Source: a virus
Length of the DNA stretch: 42,504 bases
IMG/VR virus record: IMGVR_UViG_3300025647_000077
Coordinates: 1-42,504 of that record
Direction: 5' to 3' (one strand)
The translations under genes and the position numbers were made by a program. The notes under the pieces were generated by a model, which saw nothing but the letters and a program-made list of their open reading frames with translations, had not been told where the DNA came from and ran no database searches. Each line of letters begins with the position of its first letter. The first letter of the stretch is position 1. Positions 15,897-23,805 of the stretch are shown piece by piece.

Positions 15897-17189
15897 ATGA
15901 GTAAAAATATAGTAATGGTTGGGGCGGGAGTGGCCAATGTAAATGCCGCCACAAAATTAGTAGACAATAACTTTGAAGGAACAATTACAATCATTGATAT
16001 GGGTAAAGACCCATATGTAAGACCTTATGAAGAGGTAATGACAGGTTTTTTAGGTGCAGGAGGTTGGTCTGATGGTAAATTAACTTACCATACTGCTATT
16101 GGTGGTCAATTATCTAAATACTGTGGTGAAGATAAAGCAATGGAATTAATGGATCAAGTTATAACAAACTTTAAACGTTTCCATCCTAAACCAGAGGAGG
16201 TACAATGTTCAGACCCACAACTAGAACCTGATTTTATTAAACCTTATTTTGGGCTCCGCCTATTCCCAGTATGGCATGTTGGTACAGATTATTTACACGA
16301 GATTGGTAAAAATTGGTATGATTATTTAGTGTCTAAAGGTGTTAAATTTGTTTGGGAAACTAAAGTAACAGATATTGATTTTGACAATCAAATGGTAATG
16401 TGTGGAGAATTTGGAGATAAATACGATGAACTTATATTTGGTGTAGGTAAATCCGGTATTGACTTTGGTAAAAAATTAGCAGAAAAATATGATTTACCAA
16501 CTGAACCTAAATCAGTACAAATTGGGGTAAGATTTGAAGCACCACAACATCACTTTCAAAAATTAATCGATATTTCTTATGACTTTAAATTATATAGAAA
16601 ATTTGAAGATAAAGGAGTATCACTCCGTTCATTCTGTACTAATAATAATGCAGCATATGTTGCAGTAGAAGAAACATATGGTGATCATTCATATAATGGG
16701 CATGCTCGAAAGGATGAAGCATATCGTAATAATATGACTAACTTTGGTATCTTAATGGAAATTAAGAATATTGAAGATCCATTTGAATGGTCACGTAATG
16801 TAGTAAATAAACTACAAAATAATAACACAGGTTTATATTATAGTCCTTCTAGAGAACCATCAACCACTTCTGAAGGTATTAATGTAGAAGCATCTACAAT
16901 CAACTGGTTAGATTTAGTTAAAGTTATAAATGCATTTGAAGGATATTTTGAATACATTGTTGATTTTATAGATGATATGAAAAAAGTATTCCCAACATTA
17001 AAAGATGATTGGGGAATTTATATACCTGAAGTAAAATATTTATCACCTGAACCACTTGTTGATTATACCAATTTAGCCCTAACCAAATATCCCAATGTTC
17101 ACTTTGTTGGGGATGCTTTATCTGCTAGAGGTATATCAGTAAGTGGTGCACATGGTATTTTTGTTGCAGAAGATTTGTTAAAATCTTAA
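15897..17189 (+). CDS. FAD-dependent dehydrogenase (COG2509-like)
   Basis: 430 residues. The N-terminal strand-turn-helix IVMVGAGVANVNAATKL is a Rossmann FAD-binding motif (GAGVAN in place of the usual GxGxxG), with ITIIDMG as the second strand ending in the acidic position. Near the C-terminus NVHFVGDALSARGISVSGAH is the second FAD signature, in which the Asp contacts the flavin chain. The domain order and length fit the uncharacterised FAD-dependent dehydrogenases of COG2509. It is flanked by a terminator and promoter before and a terminator after, so it is a self-contained expression unit. It is unrelated to virion or replication genes and is a candidate auxiliary metabolic gene; the substrate is unknown. 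The start follows an A-rich leader without Shine-Dalgarno. Confidence 0.75.
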   Translation: MSKNIVMVGAGVANVNAATKLVDNNFEGTITIIDMGKDPYVRPYEEVMTGFLGAGGWSDGKLTYHTAIGGQLSKYCGEDKAMELMDQVITNFKRFHPKPEEVQCSDPQLEPDFIKPYFGLRLFPVWHVGTDYLHEIGKNWYDYLVSKGVKFVWETKVTDIDFDNQMVMCGEFGDKYDELIFGVGKSGIDFGKKLAEKYDLPTEPKSVQIGVRFEAPQHHFQKLIDISYDFKLYRKFEDKGVSLRSFCTNNNAAYVAVEETYGDHSYNGHARKDEAYRNNMTNFGILMEIKNIEDPFEWSRNVVNKLQNNNTGLYYSPSREPSTTSEGINVEASTINWLDLVKVINAFEGYFEYIVDFIDDMKKVFPTLKDDWGIYIPEVKYLSPEPLVDYTNLALTKYPNVHFVGDALSARGISVSGAHGIFVAEDLLKS

Positions 17190-17210
17190 AAAATATTAAA
17201 ATCATTTGAA

Positions 17211-17235
17211 ATGGGAGGCTTGGCCTCCCATTTTT
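17211..17235 (+). terminator. Intrinsic terminator
   Basis: ATGGGAGGC (17211-17219) pairs with GCCTCCCAT (17223-17231) over a three-base loop, followed by five T. It ends the dehydrogenase transcript. Confidence 0.85.
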
Positions 17236-17240
17236 GTCTT

Positions 17241-17249
17241 TATATATTT
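17241..17249 (+). promoter_or_regulatory. TATATATTT motif (putative early/middle promoter)
   Basis: TATATATTT stands just after the terminator and 17 bases before the start at 17267, in the same position as the TATATTA boxes elsewhere. Confidence 0.3.
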
Positions 17250-17266
17250 TAGTAAATAAAAAGGTT

Positions 17267-17569
17267 ATGGAATATCAAAAACTTCATATTATAACTGAAG
17301 AAATGTATCAACAGTTACTTGATATGGTTTTTTCTAAAGATGAAAATGATTTACATTTAGCGGAAGAAATTGTATTAAATGCTGATACAGATGATTTAAA
17401 TACTTGTCATTATATTGAGGATATATGTTTAACTTCTGTTATAACTAAACCTCATTCTCCTCTTCACCATTACTATCTAGAATTAAGAAAACAACCAAAT
17501 TGGAAATTAGTCCAAGATGCTCATTTAGCCTTTCGAGACGAAGAGTTTTGCATCCCAGATGAATTTTAG
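17267..17569 (+). CDS. Hypothetical protein (100 aa)
   Basis: The ATG at 17267, in an AAGGTTATGG context, is preferred; an upstream in-frame TTG at 17234 falls in the terminator T-run. The 100 residues begin MEYQKLHIITEEMYQQLLDM. The chain is acidic and helical (LAEEIVLNADTDDLNTCHYI) with His-rich turns (SPLHHYYLELRK). No family, membrane segment or catalytic motif is recognised. It is the first gene after the terminator and leads into the AAA-ATPase group. Confidence 0.55.
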   Translation: MEYQKLHIITEEMYQQLLDMVFSKDENDLHLAEEIVLNADTDDLNTCHYIEDICLTSVITKPHSPLHHYYLELRKQPNWKLVQDAHLAFRDEEFCIPDEF

Positions 17570-17576
17570 TATATTA
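17569..17576 (+). promoter_or_regulatory. GTATATTA motif (putative early/middle promoter)
   Basis: GTATATTA overlaps the end of the upstream gene and lies 25 bases ahead of the start at 17602. Confidence 0.3.
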
Positions 17577-17601
17577 CACCATTAAATTAAAACAATAAGT
17601 T

Positions 17602-17847
17602 ATGTCAAAACAAAAAGTAATAATTGCAAGAATTCTTAATTTAGATGGAACTTGGCAAGGTTATAAATTATCACCATCACACGCTTATGCTAAATATAAT
17701 TGGCCTGAACCTGGTAAACAGTTTAATTCTTTATTAGAAATAATTACTTTCTATAATTTAGAAGATGTAAAAGAATTGGGTACAAAATATTCTTACGATA
17801 ATAAGAATCAAAAATATGGAATTGAAGAACATTCAGCTATCATTTAA
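17602..17847 (+). CDS. Hypothetical protein (81 aa)
   Basis: 81 residues, starting MSKQKVIIARILNLDGTWQG in the recurring AACAATAAGTTATG context that is repeated exactly before the next gene. It seems to be a small alpha/beta domain with several aromatic residues (KYNWPEPGKQF, IITFYN). No family is recognised. It may be co-transcribed with the MoxR-like ATPase, whose start is 16 bases downstream. Confidence 0.5.
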   Translation: MSKQKVIIARILNLDGTWQGYKLSPSHAYAKYNWPEPGKQFNSLLEIITFYNLEDVKELGTKYSYDNKNQKYGIEEHSAII

Positions 17848-17863
17848 ATTAAAACAATAAGTT

Positions 17864-19048
17864 ATGTCTAAAAAAACAAATCTAGTAGCATTAAATGCCA
17901 AAGAATTAAAAGAATTCTTAAACCACATCATTGAAAACAACAGATTCTTACAACAACAAAATAAAACACCTGTTTCAATTGAAGTAATTGGTGAATCAGG
18001 TATTGGTAAAACATCAGCCATTGTTCAATTAGCCAAAGAATTAGATGTAAATTTTATTAAATTAAATTTATCACAAATTGAAGAAATTGGTGATTTAGTT
18101 GGTTTTCCAATTCGTCAGTTTGAAATGCAAAGAGATAAAGAAGGTGAAAAAATTTGGGTTGATGAAAATATATTAGATGAAAAATTTAAAGAAGGGTATT
18201 ATTCAACGGGTTTAAATAGAATGGGTTACTGCCCACCTGAATGGATTAGTGGTAAAGAAAAAGGTGGTATCTTATTATTAGATGACTGGAATAGAGCTGA
18301 TATGAGGTTTATACAAGCCGTAATGGAGCTAATTGATAGACAACAATATATTAGTTGGTCTTTACCTAAAGATTGGCATATTATATTAACAGCCAACCCT
18401 GATAATGGAGATTATTTAGTTTCAAGTATTGATAATGCTCAGAAAACAAGATTTATTACAATACAATTAAAATTTGATACAGAATGTTGGGCTAAATGGG
18501 CTGAAGAAAGTCAAATTGATGGTAGATGTATTAACTTCTTATTATTACATCCTGAACTAGTAACTAAAGATGTTAACAGTAGAAGTGTCTCAATGTTCTT
18601 CAATTCAATTTCCTCAATTAAGAGTTTTGATGACTCATTACCATTAATTCAGATGATTGGTGAAGGTTCAGTTGGACCAGAATTTAGTTCTATGTTTACT
18701 ATGTTTATTAATAATAAACTAGATAAAATGATTTCACCTCAACATATTATAGAACAAGATGAGAAGTATGTTTTAAATACTTTAAAATCAATTGTTGGTA
18801 AGGAGGATAAATATAGAGCAGATTTAGCTTCAACTTTATCAACTAGAATTGTTAACTATTTAGATTTATTTGCTAAAGAAAATCCAGTAGAAAAAACAGT
18901 AGTAGATAGAATTTCTAAAATTATAAATGAAAAAATATTTACAAATGATATATGTTATAATATGGTAAGATCAATTTACAATAATAATCCAAGTAAATTT
19001 AAAACCATGATGATGAATAAAGATTTAGTTCAATATATTATGAAATAA
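17864..19048 (+). CDS. MoxR-like AAA+ ATPase
   Basis: 394 residues. Walker A is GESGIGKT (G43-T50) after the strand SIEVI; Walker B is ILLLDD (136-141) followed by WNRAD, typical of the MoxR/dynein-like branch. Sensor-1 is LTANPDNGDY, and NAQKTRF follows as an arginine-finger region. MoxR ATPases act as chaperones that remodel or insert metal into partner proteins and are commonly paired with a VWA-domain protein. Here the VWA partner lies two genes downstream. The start context is AAGTTATG. ATPase class is confident; the client is unknown. An IIE segment near residue 22 looks like the natural helix of the domain and is not taken as a leader. Confidence 0.75.
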   Translation: MSKKTNLVALNAKELKEFLNHIIENNRFLQQQNKTPVSIEVIGESGIGKTSAIVQLAKELDVNFIKLNLSQIEEIGDLVGFPIRQFEMQRDKEGEKIWVDENILDEKFKEGYYSTGLNRMGYCPPEWISGKEKGGILLLDDWNRADMRFIQAVMELIDRQQYISWSLPKDWHIILTANPDNGDYLVSSIDNAQKTRFITIQLKFDTECWAKWAEESQIDGRCINFLLLHPELVTKDVNSRSVSMFFNSISSIKSFDDSLPLIQMIGEGSVGPEFSSMFTMFINNKLDKMISPQHIIEQDEKYVLNTLKSIVGKEDKYRADLASTLSTRIVNYLDLFAKENPVEKTVVDRISKIINEKIFTNDICYNMVRSIYNNNPSKFKTMMMNKDLVQYIMK

Positions 19049-19053
19049 AAACT

Positions 19054-20139
19054 ATGGATACAATGAAAGCAAACATTTTTGAACCTTATGCTTCCACTCC
19101 TTATTATAAAAATGATATGAAAAGTTTTTTATTGAATTGCTCTAGAAGGGAAAATATACTTCTTACTAAAAAAGGATATGGAGAATACCAAAATCTAATT
19201 AATTCTTTATTAAACCAGAAAGAAGACACCAAATTAAATGGAAAAATTTATTTAGGTAAATTATCTTCTTTACCAAGACATAAAATAAAAGATTATTTTA
19301 AAGAAAATAATATTAATAAAACCTCAAGATTAGAACAATCTCATACCCTTATTTTAAATAAAGAATATCTAATAAAATTTAAAGAATCCCATAAGAGATT
19401 TAAACCATCTAAAATTTATAAATTTAATTCAGAACAAGATAAAAATTATATTAAAGCTCATACAATTTCTTCTTGGGGAGGTACTATGGAAAATAATTCC
19501 TTTGAGGATACATTTATTATACGAATTGATGAATATAATAAAAGTAATATAACACCCCAACTTATAGCTTTATTACAAGGTAGAGAATCAGAAGATCTTA
19601 TTTTTAAAGATTATGAAATAGATATTGCAGAAGTTTGTAGATATTTAGATTATATTTTAAAAAACCCTCATGTTAAAGTTATATTTGATGAAAATCTAAT
19701 GGACTCACTTAATAAGGATGGTTTTGAATTAGATGAAGAATATTTATCTGCTTTAGATGATATGTTTGAAAGTAACTCACAAGATAACATTAATTTAGCT
19801 TTAGAAATGCTTTCAAATGTTAATATTGAAAAAAATTCATTAACCATTGCTTTATTTTTAAATAAACATAGAAGTAAATTCTTTTGGGGATCTGGGTTAA
19901 GTATAAATAATACCCCTAGTTTTAAAAGTACATTAAAGTATTTTAAATCAAAAAAGATATTTTTTGAAAAAGACTGGAGAGAGTTCAGTGTAAGTTTATA
20001 TAAATTACATAAAAATAATCCTAAAAATCTAGAGATTATTAATAATTTTATAAAACAAAATATAAATTTATATTTAAAAGATATTTATAAAGATGGTTAT
20101 ATTGAATTAATTGACTCTAGTTTGGCTTTTAGAGGTTAA
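19054..20139 (+). CDS. Uncharacterised protein between MoxR and VWA genes
   Basis: 361 residues with no recognised domain. The ATG at 19054 is used; a second in-frame ATG at 19063 is possible. The chain is Lys/Asn-rich and mostly helical. A stretch about residues 128-185 (AHTISSWGGTMENNSFEDTF, then IIRIDEYN) could be a beta-hairpin region, and the C-terminal third is strongly basic. It lies five bases after the ATPase gene and 25 bases before the VWA gene, so the three probably form one operon-like unit, although a CATATATTA box precedes the VWA gene. It may be the client or adaptor of the ATPase/VWA pair. Confidence 0.45.
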   Translation: MDTMKANIFEPYASTPYYKNDMKSFLLNCSRRENILLTKKGYGEYQNLINSLLNQKEDTKLNGKIYLGKLSSLPRHKIKDYFKENNINKTSRLEQSHTLILNKEYLIKFKESHKRFKPSKIYKFNSEQDKNYIKAHTISSWGGTMENNSFEDTFIIRIDEYNKSNITPQLIALLQGRESEDLIFKDYEIDIAEVCRYLDYILKNPHVKVIFDENLMDSLNKDGFELDEEYLSALDDMFESNSQDNINLALEMLSNVNIEKNSLTIALFLNKHRSKFFWGSGLSINNTPSFKSTLKYFKSKKIFFEKDWREFSVSLYKLHKNNPKNLEIINNFIKQNINLYLKDIYKDGYIELIDSSLAFRG

Positions 20140-20142
20140 TTT

Positions 20143-20151
20143 CATATATTA
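20143..20151 (+). promoter_or_regulatory. CATATATTA motif (putative early/middle promoter)
   Basis: CATATATTA is identical to the box before the dehydrogenase gene and lies 13 bases ahead of the start at 20165. Confidence 0.4.
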
Positions 20152-20164
20152 AATAAAAAAGGTT

Positions 20165-21340
20165 ATGATAGATGTATATCAAGAAGTAGCAAAGCAATCC
20201 AAACTACTTATGTTAAAAGAACCATTTTATGGTTTATTTTTAATAGCTCTAAATAAAGAGTTAAGAACAGATATTCAAACAGCTTGTGTCACTCCGGATA
20301 AAATTAATATTAAACTTTGTATTAATCCAGAGTTTTGGTTAGACTTAGATGATAAAACCAAACTGGCTGTTCTAAAACATGAGCTACTTCATATTGTATT
20401 CTTTCATTTAGAAAATTTTGAAAGATTTGAAAACAAAAAATTATCAAATATTGCCGCTGATTTAGAAATTAATCAATACATTGAAACTGAATATAAAGGT
20501 GATAGTTGGGATGGTTTAGAATATGATCAGGGTATGTTTAAAGATCTTAAATTATTACCTAAACAAGGTACTAAATATTATTATGATGCTATTCAACAAG
20601 AAATAGATGACAACCCTGATGGAGATATAGCTCAATTTGTAAATGGTATTGAAATAGATTGGCATGATTTATGGGAAGCCATGGAGGGTATGAGTGAGGC
20701 TGAACGTAAGTTAATTCAAAAACAAATTGACCATCAATTAAAAGAAATTGCCTCTGAATTACAGAAGAAGGGTAGAGGTTTAATTCCATCTGAATTAGAA
20801 AGTTACATTAAAGGTTTATTTGAAATATCAGAACCTGTTTTAGATTGGAAATCTTACTTAAGAAGATTTGCGTCTGTATCACCTAAAGTATTTACTAAAA
20901 AAACAAGACGTAAACCTAATAAACGTTTTTATGGTAATCCTGCTTTAAAAATTAAACAAAATAAACGTACATTAGTTGCCATTGATACATCAGGATCAGT
21001 TTCAGATGTTGAAGTATTAGAATTTTTTAATGAAATTCACCATATGTATAAAACTGGTACTGAAGTAACTATAATAGAATGTGATACTATTATTCAAAGA
21101 ATATATGACTATAAAGATAAATTAGAAGATATAGTAGTTAAAGGTAGAGGTGGTACTGACTTTGAACCTGTATTTAAATACCTACTTGAACATAAAAATG
21201 AGTTTAATAACTTAATTTATTTAACTGATGGTGAATGTATTGCTCCTAAAACACAAGTTAGAAAACCAATACTATGGGTTCATAGTTCAAAATCAACTAT
21301 AAATGAAGATTTACCAGGTACAAAAATAAAAATTAATTAA
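20165..21340 (+). CDS. VWA-domain protein with metallopeptidase-like N-terminus (DUF2201-like)
   Basis: 391 residues in two parts. The N-terminal half has a helix KHELLHIVFFHL with an HExxH-type motif (H72, E73, H76), as in the putative metallopeptidase domains that precede VWA domains in this family. The C-terminal half is a VWA-like domain: VAIDTSGSVSD carries a MIDAS motif (D274, S276, S278), GGTDFEP the Thr position and YLTDGE the later Asp. Such proteins usually pair with a MoxR ATPase, which is found two genes upstream. The pair could act as a metal-dependent chaperone in infected cells. Domain assignment is good by motif; function in the phage is unknown. Confidence 0.7.
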   Translation: MIDVYQEVAKQSKLLMLKEPFYGLFLIALNKELRTDIQTACVTPDKINIKLCINPEFWLDLDDKTKLAVLKHELLHIVFFHLENFERFENKKLSNIAADLEINQYIETEYKGDSWDGLEYDQGMFKDLKLLPKQGTKYYYDAIQQEIDDNPDGDIAQFVNGIEIDWHDLWEAMEGMSEAERKLIQKQIDHQLKEIASELQKKGRGLIPSELESYIKGLFEISEPVLDWKSYLRRFASVSPKVFTKKTRRKPNKRFYGNPALKIKQNKRTLVAIDTSGSVSDVEVLEFFNEIHHMYKTGTEVTIIECDTIIQRIYDYKDKLEDIVVKGRGGTDFEPVFKYLLEHKNEFNNLIYLTDGECIAPKTQVRKPILWVHSSKSTINEDLPGTKIKIN

Positions 21341-21379
21341 GTATAAATGTAAAAGAATTTATTAAATAACTACTTTTTT

Positions 21380-21389
21380 AATATTTATG
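21380..21389 (+). promoter_or_regulatory. AATATTTATG variant of the late-type box
   Basis: Nine of ten positions match AATATTTATA, 17 bases ahead of the start at 21407. Confidence 0.35.
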
Positions 21390-21406
21390 GGTGTAAAATA
21401 TACTAA

Positions 21407-21889
21407 ATGTCTACAATTGTACTTTTAAGCTGTACTAAATCAAAACTTGATAAACCATCACAGGCCCAAGATCTATACTCAGCATCCCCCATGTTTAAAA
21501 AAACAAAAGAGTATGGTTTATCTCTTAAACCTGACAAAATATATATTTTATCTGCTAAACATTTTCTAGTACCTATGACAAAGGTGCTATCTCCTTATGA
21601 TAAAACTTTAAAAGAAATGCCTAAAGATGAAAAAAATGCTTGGGGTGAAAAAGTAATATCACAAATAAAATCATTAGGTATTAGTCCTGAAAAAGACAAA
21701 TTTATATTTTTAACTGGTAGTGAATATATGAAACCACTACTTCAATATATACCATCAGGTAATATTGAAAAACCAATGGAGGGCAAACGTATGGGAGAAA
21801 GATTACAATGGTTAAATAACCAAATTAAAAAATTACATGAAGTAGCTAAACATATTAAAAGATTAGTATATGAATATTTCTCAAAATAA
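21407..21889 (+). CDS. DUF6884/YaaA-like protein
   Basis: 160 residues. The opening IVLLSCTKSKLDKPSQAQDL, followed by LYSASPMFKK, and the motif IYILSAKHFLVP with a downstream PYDKTL, match what I recall of DUF6884 proteins, which are distant relatives of YaaA and of nucleoside/base-processing folds. Members often occur in phages and in genes for modified or damaged nucleotides; the biochemical activity is not established. The C-terminal helix (LHEVAKHIKRLVYEYFSK) is basic. The end overlaps the next start by 20 bases. Confidence 0.5.
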   Translation: MSTIVLLSCTKSKLDKPSQAQDLYSASPMFKKTKEYGLSLKPDKIYILSAKHFLVPMTKVLSPYDKTLKEMPKDEKNAWGEKVISQIKSLGISPEKDKFIFLTGSEYMKPLLQYIPSGNIEKPMEGKRMGERLQWLNNQIKKLHEVAKHIKRLVYEYFSK

Positions 21890-22109
21890 ATTGCAAGAAA
21901 TTTTAACCTTATACCTTAATGATGTTGAGGATTATGGTACATTGGATGAATTAATATTAGCAGAATCTGCTTTAACTCCAATTAAAAATCTATTAACTGA
22001 ATCTAAAAAACCTATTAAACAGTTAATTGAACAAGCATTTTCTATATCAGAACCAAAAAATCAAATAGTTATAGCCGACTTTTTAAAATATTTTAACCAA
22101 ATAAAATAA
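21870..22109 (+). CDS. Hypothetical protein (79 aa)
   Basis: 79 residues starting MNISQNKLQEILTLYLNDV, within the final 20 bases of the upstream gene. It is helical, acidic at first and then rich in Lys/Ile/Gln, with no recognised family. The overlap suggests translational coupling. The KLQE segment resembles a leader site but the context is not otherwise leader-like. Confidence 0.45.
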   Translation: MNISQNKLQEILTLYLNDVEDYGTLDELILAESALTPIKNLLTESKKPIKQLIEQAFSISEPKNQIVIADFLKYFNQIK

Positions 22110-22113
22110 TGTT

Positions 22114-22356
22114 ATGTCTGATAAAGATTATAGAACAAGAACTTTAACTACACCTGAAGGTAAAACAATTACTTTTTTTGATAACAAATTACATTCTTGG
22201 GATGGGCCAGCTTTAAAATACCCAAAAGAATTAAAACAAAAATCTGAATATTATATATACGGTTTTCAATACACAAAAGAAGATTGGATAGAGGCTCGAA
22301 GAGACAGAAATGGAGTCCCACCAGAAAAAAATCCTCAAGTACAATCAAGATTCTAA
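22114..22356 (+). CDS. Small hypothetical protein with LHxxDGPA-type motif
   Basis: 80 residues. A segment KLHSWDGPALKYP followed by YYIYGFQYTKEDW resembles small repeat-like proteins of phages and large viruses in which LHxxDGPA is a recurring unit; only one unit is present. The C-terminus is Arg/Pro-rich. It starts four bases after the previous stop, in an AATGTTATG context, and is followed by a terminator. The function is unknown. Confidence 0.5.
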   Translation: MSDKDYRTRTLTTPEGKTITFFDNKLHSWDGPALKYPKELKQKSEYYIYGFQYTKEDWIEARRDRNGVPPEKNPQVQSRF

Positions 22357-22367
22357 TAAATAAATTT

Positions 22368-22392
22368 GGCTCCCGCAGGGAGCCTTATTATA
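22368..22392 (+). terminator. Probable intrinsic terminator
   Basis: GGCTCCC (22368-22374) pairs with GGGAGCC (22378-22384) over a three-base loop, followed by a T-rich but interrupted tail (TTATTATA). The weak T-run lowers certainty. Confidence 0.65.
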
Positions 22393-22395
22393 TTA
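22388..22395 (+). promoter_or_regulatory. TTATATTA motif (putative early/middle promoter)
   Basis: TTATATTA lies in the tail of the terminator, 24 bases ahead of the kinase start at 22420. Confidence 0.3.
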
Positions 22396-22419
22396 ATGTA
22401 TTATAAAAATTAAAGTTAT

Positions 22420-22950
22420 ATGAAAATAGGATTAGTAGGTACTGTATCTGTAGGTAAAACTACATTAGTTAATGCTTTAAAAGAATTACCACAGTTTAAA
22501 GATTATCATTTTGCTACTGAGCGTAGTAAGTATTTAAGAGATTTAGGTATTCCTTTAAATACCGATTCAACATTAAAAGGGCAGACAATATTTTTAGCTG
22601 AACGTGTTTCGGAATTAATGTATGATAATTTAATAACTGATAGAACAGTTATTGATGTAATGGCATTTACTAATGCTTCTAAATCAATTAAAGATACCAA
22701 TAAATTGCTATTTGAAGAATATGCTTGTAATTTTATTAATGAATATGATTATATTTTTTATGTTTCTCCTTTAGGAGTAGAGATAGAAGATAATGGAGTT
22801 CGTGCCACTAATGCTGAATATAGGGATTTAATTGATTTTACTATACAAAATATATTAAATTTATATTCCCATAGAATAAATAACTCCCATAGTATATCAG
22901 GCTCAGTAGAGGAAAGGATTAATCAAATTAAAAAAGTAATTTCCTTTTAA
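22420..22950 (+). CDS. NadR-like P-loop nucleotide kinase (AAA_28-like)
   Basis: 176 residues. Walker A is GTVSVGKT (residues 7-14) on the first strand IGLV. The segment LITDRTVIDVMAF is the second signature, in which the Asp and Arg take part in nucleotide and substrate binding. YIFYVSPLGVEIEDNGVR is the lid region. This fits the AAA_28 / NadR-type kinase group, which phosphorylates nucleosides or ribosylnicotinamide. An NAD-related or deoxynucleotide role is possible; the sequence does not decide. It lies between a terminator and the next AATATTTATA box, so it is likely transcribed separately. Confidence 0.7.
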   Translation: MKIGLVGTVSVGKTTLVNALKELPQFKDYHFATERSKYLRDLGIPLNTDSTLKGQTIFLAERVSELMYDNLITDRTVIDVMAFTNASKSIKDTNKLLFEEYACNFINEYDYIFYVSPLGVEIEDNGVRATNAEYRDLIDFTIQNILNLYSHRINNSHSISGSVEERINQIKKVISF

Positions 22951-22958
22951 TATTTATA
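22949..22958 (+). promoter_or_regulatory. AATATTTATA motif (putative late promoter)
   Basis: Exact AATATTTATA box at the kinase stop, 25 bases ahead of the start at 22984. It opens the packaging and head module. Confidence 0.5.
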
Positions 22959-22983
22959 TTAAAATCTAATTAAAAAATATAAA

Positions 22984-23787
22984 ATGAGTTCAATTGATTT
23001 ATTAAAATTTAGAAACCAATTATTAGCTGAAGGGTACGAAGACCAAGGATTTGATAGTGAAGATGATATGGAAAACTATTACCTTGATACTGACTTTATT
23101 GATGAAGGTGAAACATTAGAAGAAATGGCTTCATTTTATAAAATAGCAGATAATTCACCAGAAGCTAAAGCTGCAATTGCTGCCGCTAAAGAAAAATATA
23201 AACCTGGAACCACATTATATAATACTTTAGATACTCTAGAAAAAACTGGAGAAATTGATTATAAAGAATTAGCTAAACAAACTGGTAAAGATATGGCTAC
23301 TTTTAATAACCCAAAATCCAGAGGAGTATTAGAAAAAGAATTAGCGGCCTTTGTTCAAGTTGGGTCCTCTCCATCTACTGTCAAAACAGATAAACTAGCT
23401 GATCCAAATAAAGCAGCTGCTGCTCCAAAAACCAAATCTTCAAAATTAAAAATAACTAATCCAAAATCTAATTCAACTAAATTAGCTGACTTAGTACCAA
23501 GTGATATATCATCAGGTATGGAATCTGATGAAGAAGAAATGAATAATCAAGCTATAAAAGCTGCTAAAGGTAATAAAAGATTAGGTACTAAAATTGAGAG
23601 ATTAGCTCAAGTAACTAAAAAAATGAAATCTTTAGCCAAAGAATACCAAGAGGTTAAAGGTACACCTGCAGAAGCAAATATTATAGCTCAATTAAAAGAT
23701 TTAACAGCTGAGAAAAAAGCATTAGAGAAAAAAATAACTCCAAGACAAATGAGTGCTGCTGATTTAATGAGTGGGGAAGACCTGTAA
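22984..23787 (+). CDS. Leader-bearing protein upstream of terminase
   Basis: 267 residues. The N-terminus MSSIDLLKFRNQLLAE ends L-A-E, a candidate gp21 site. An acidic stretch follows (residues 17-50), then an Ala/Lys-rich region, a Pro/Ser/Lys-rich linker, and a C-terminal predicted coiled coil (about 205-250). In T4 the small terminase gp16 lies directly before gp17, so gp16 is one option. The length, leader and low-complexity linker fit a head-interior protein better, and no DNA-binding motif is seen. The assignment is open. Confidence 0.4.
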   Translation: MSSIDLLKFRNQLLAEGYEDQGFDSEDDMENYYLDTDFIDEGETLEEMASFYKIADNSPEAKAAIAAAKEKYKPGTTLYNTLDTLEKTGEIDYKELAKQTGKDMATFNNPKSRGVLEKELAAFVQVGSSPSTVKTDKLADPNKAAAAPKTKSSKLKITNPKSNSTKLADLVPSDISSGMESDEEEMNNQAIKAAKGNKRLGTKIERLAQVTKKMKSLAKEYQEVKGTPAEANIIAQLKDLTAEKKALEKKITPRQMSAADLMSGEDL

Positions 23788-23805
23788 TAAAATAAAAAAT
23801 AAGTT

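Noticed and set aside
17234-17266. TTG start giving an 11-residue longer version of the 100-residue protein.
   Set aside because: It lies inside the terminator T-run and upstream of the putative promoter; the ATG at 17267 has the typical AAGGTTATG context.
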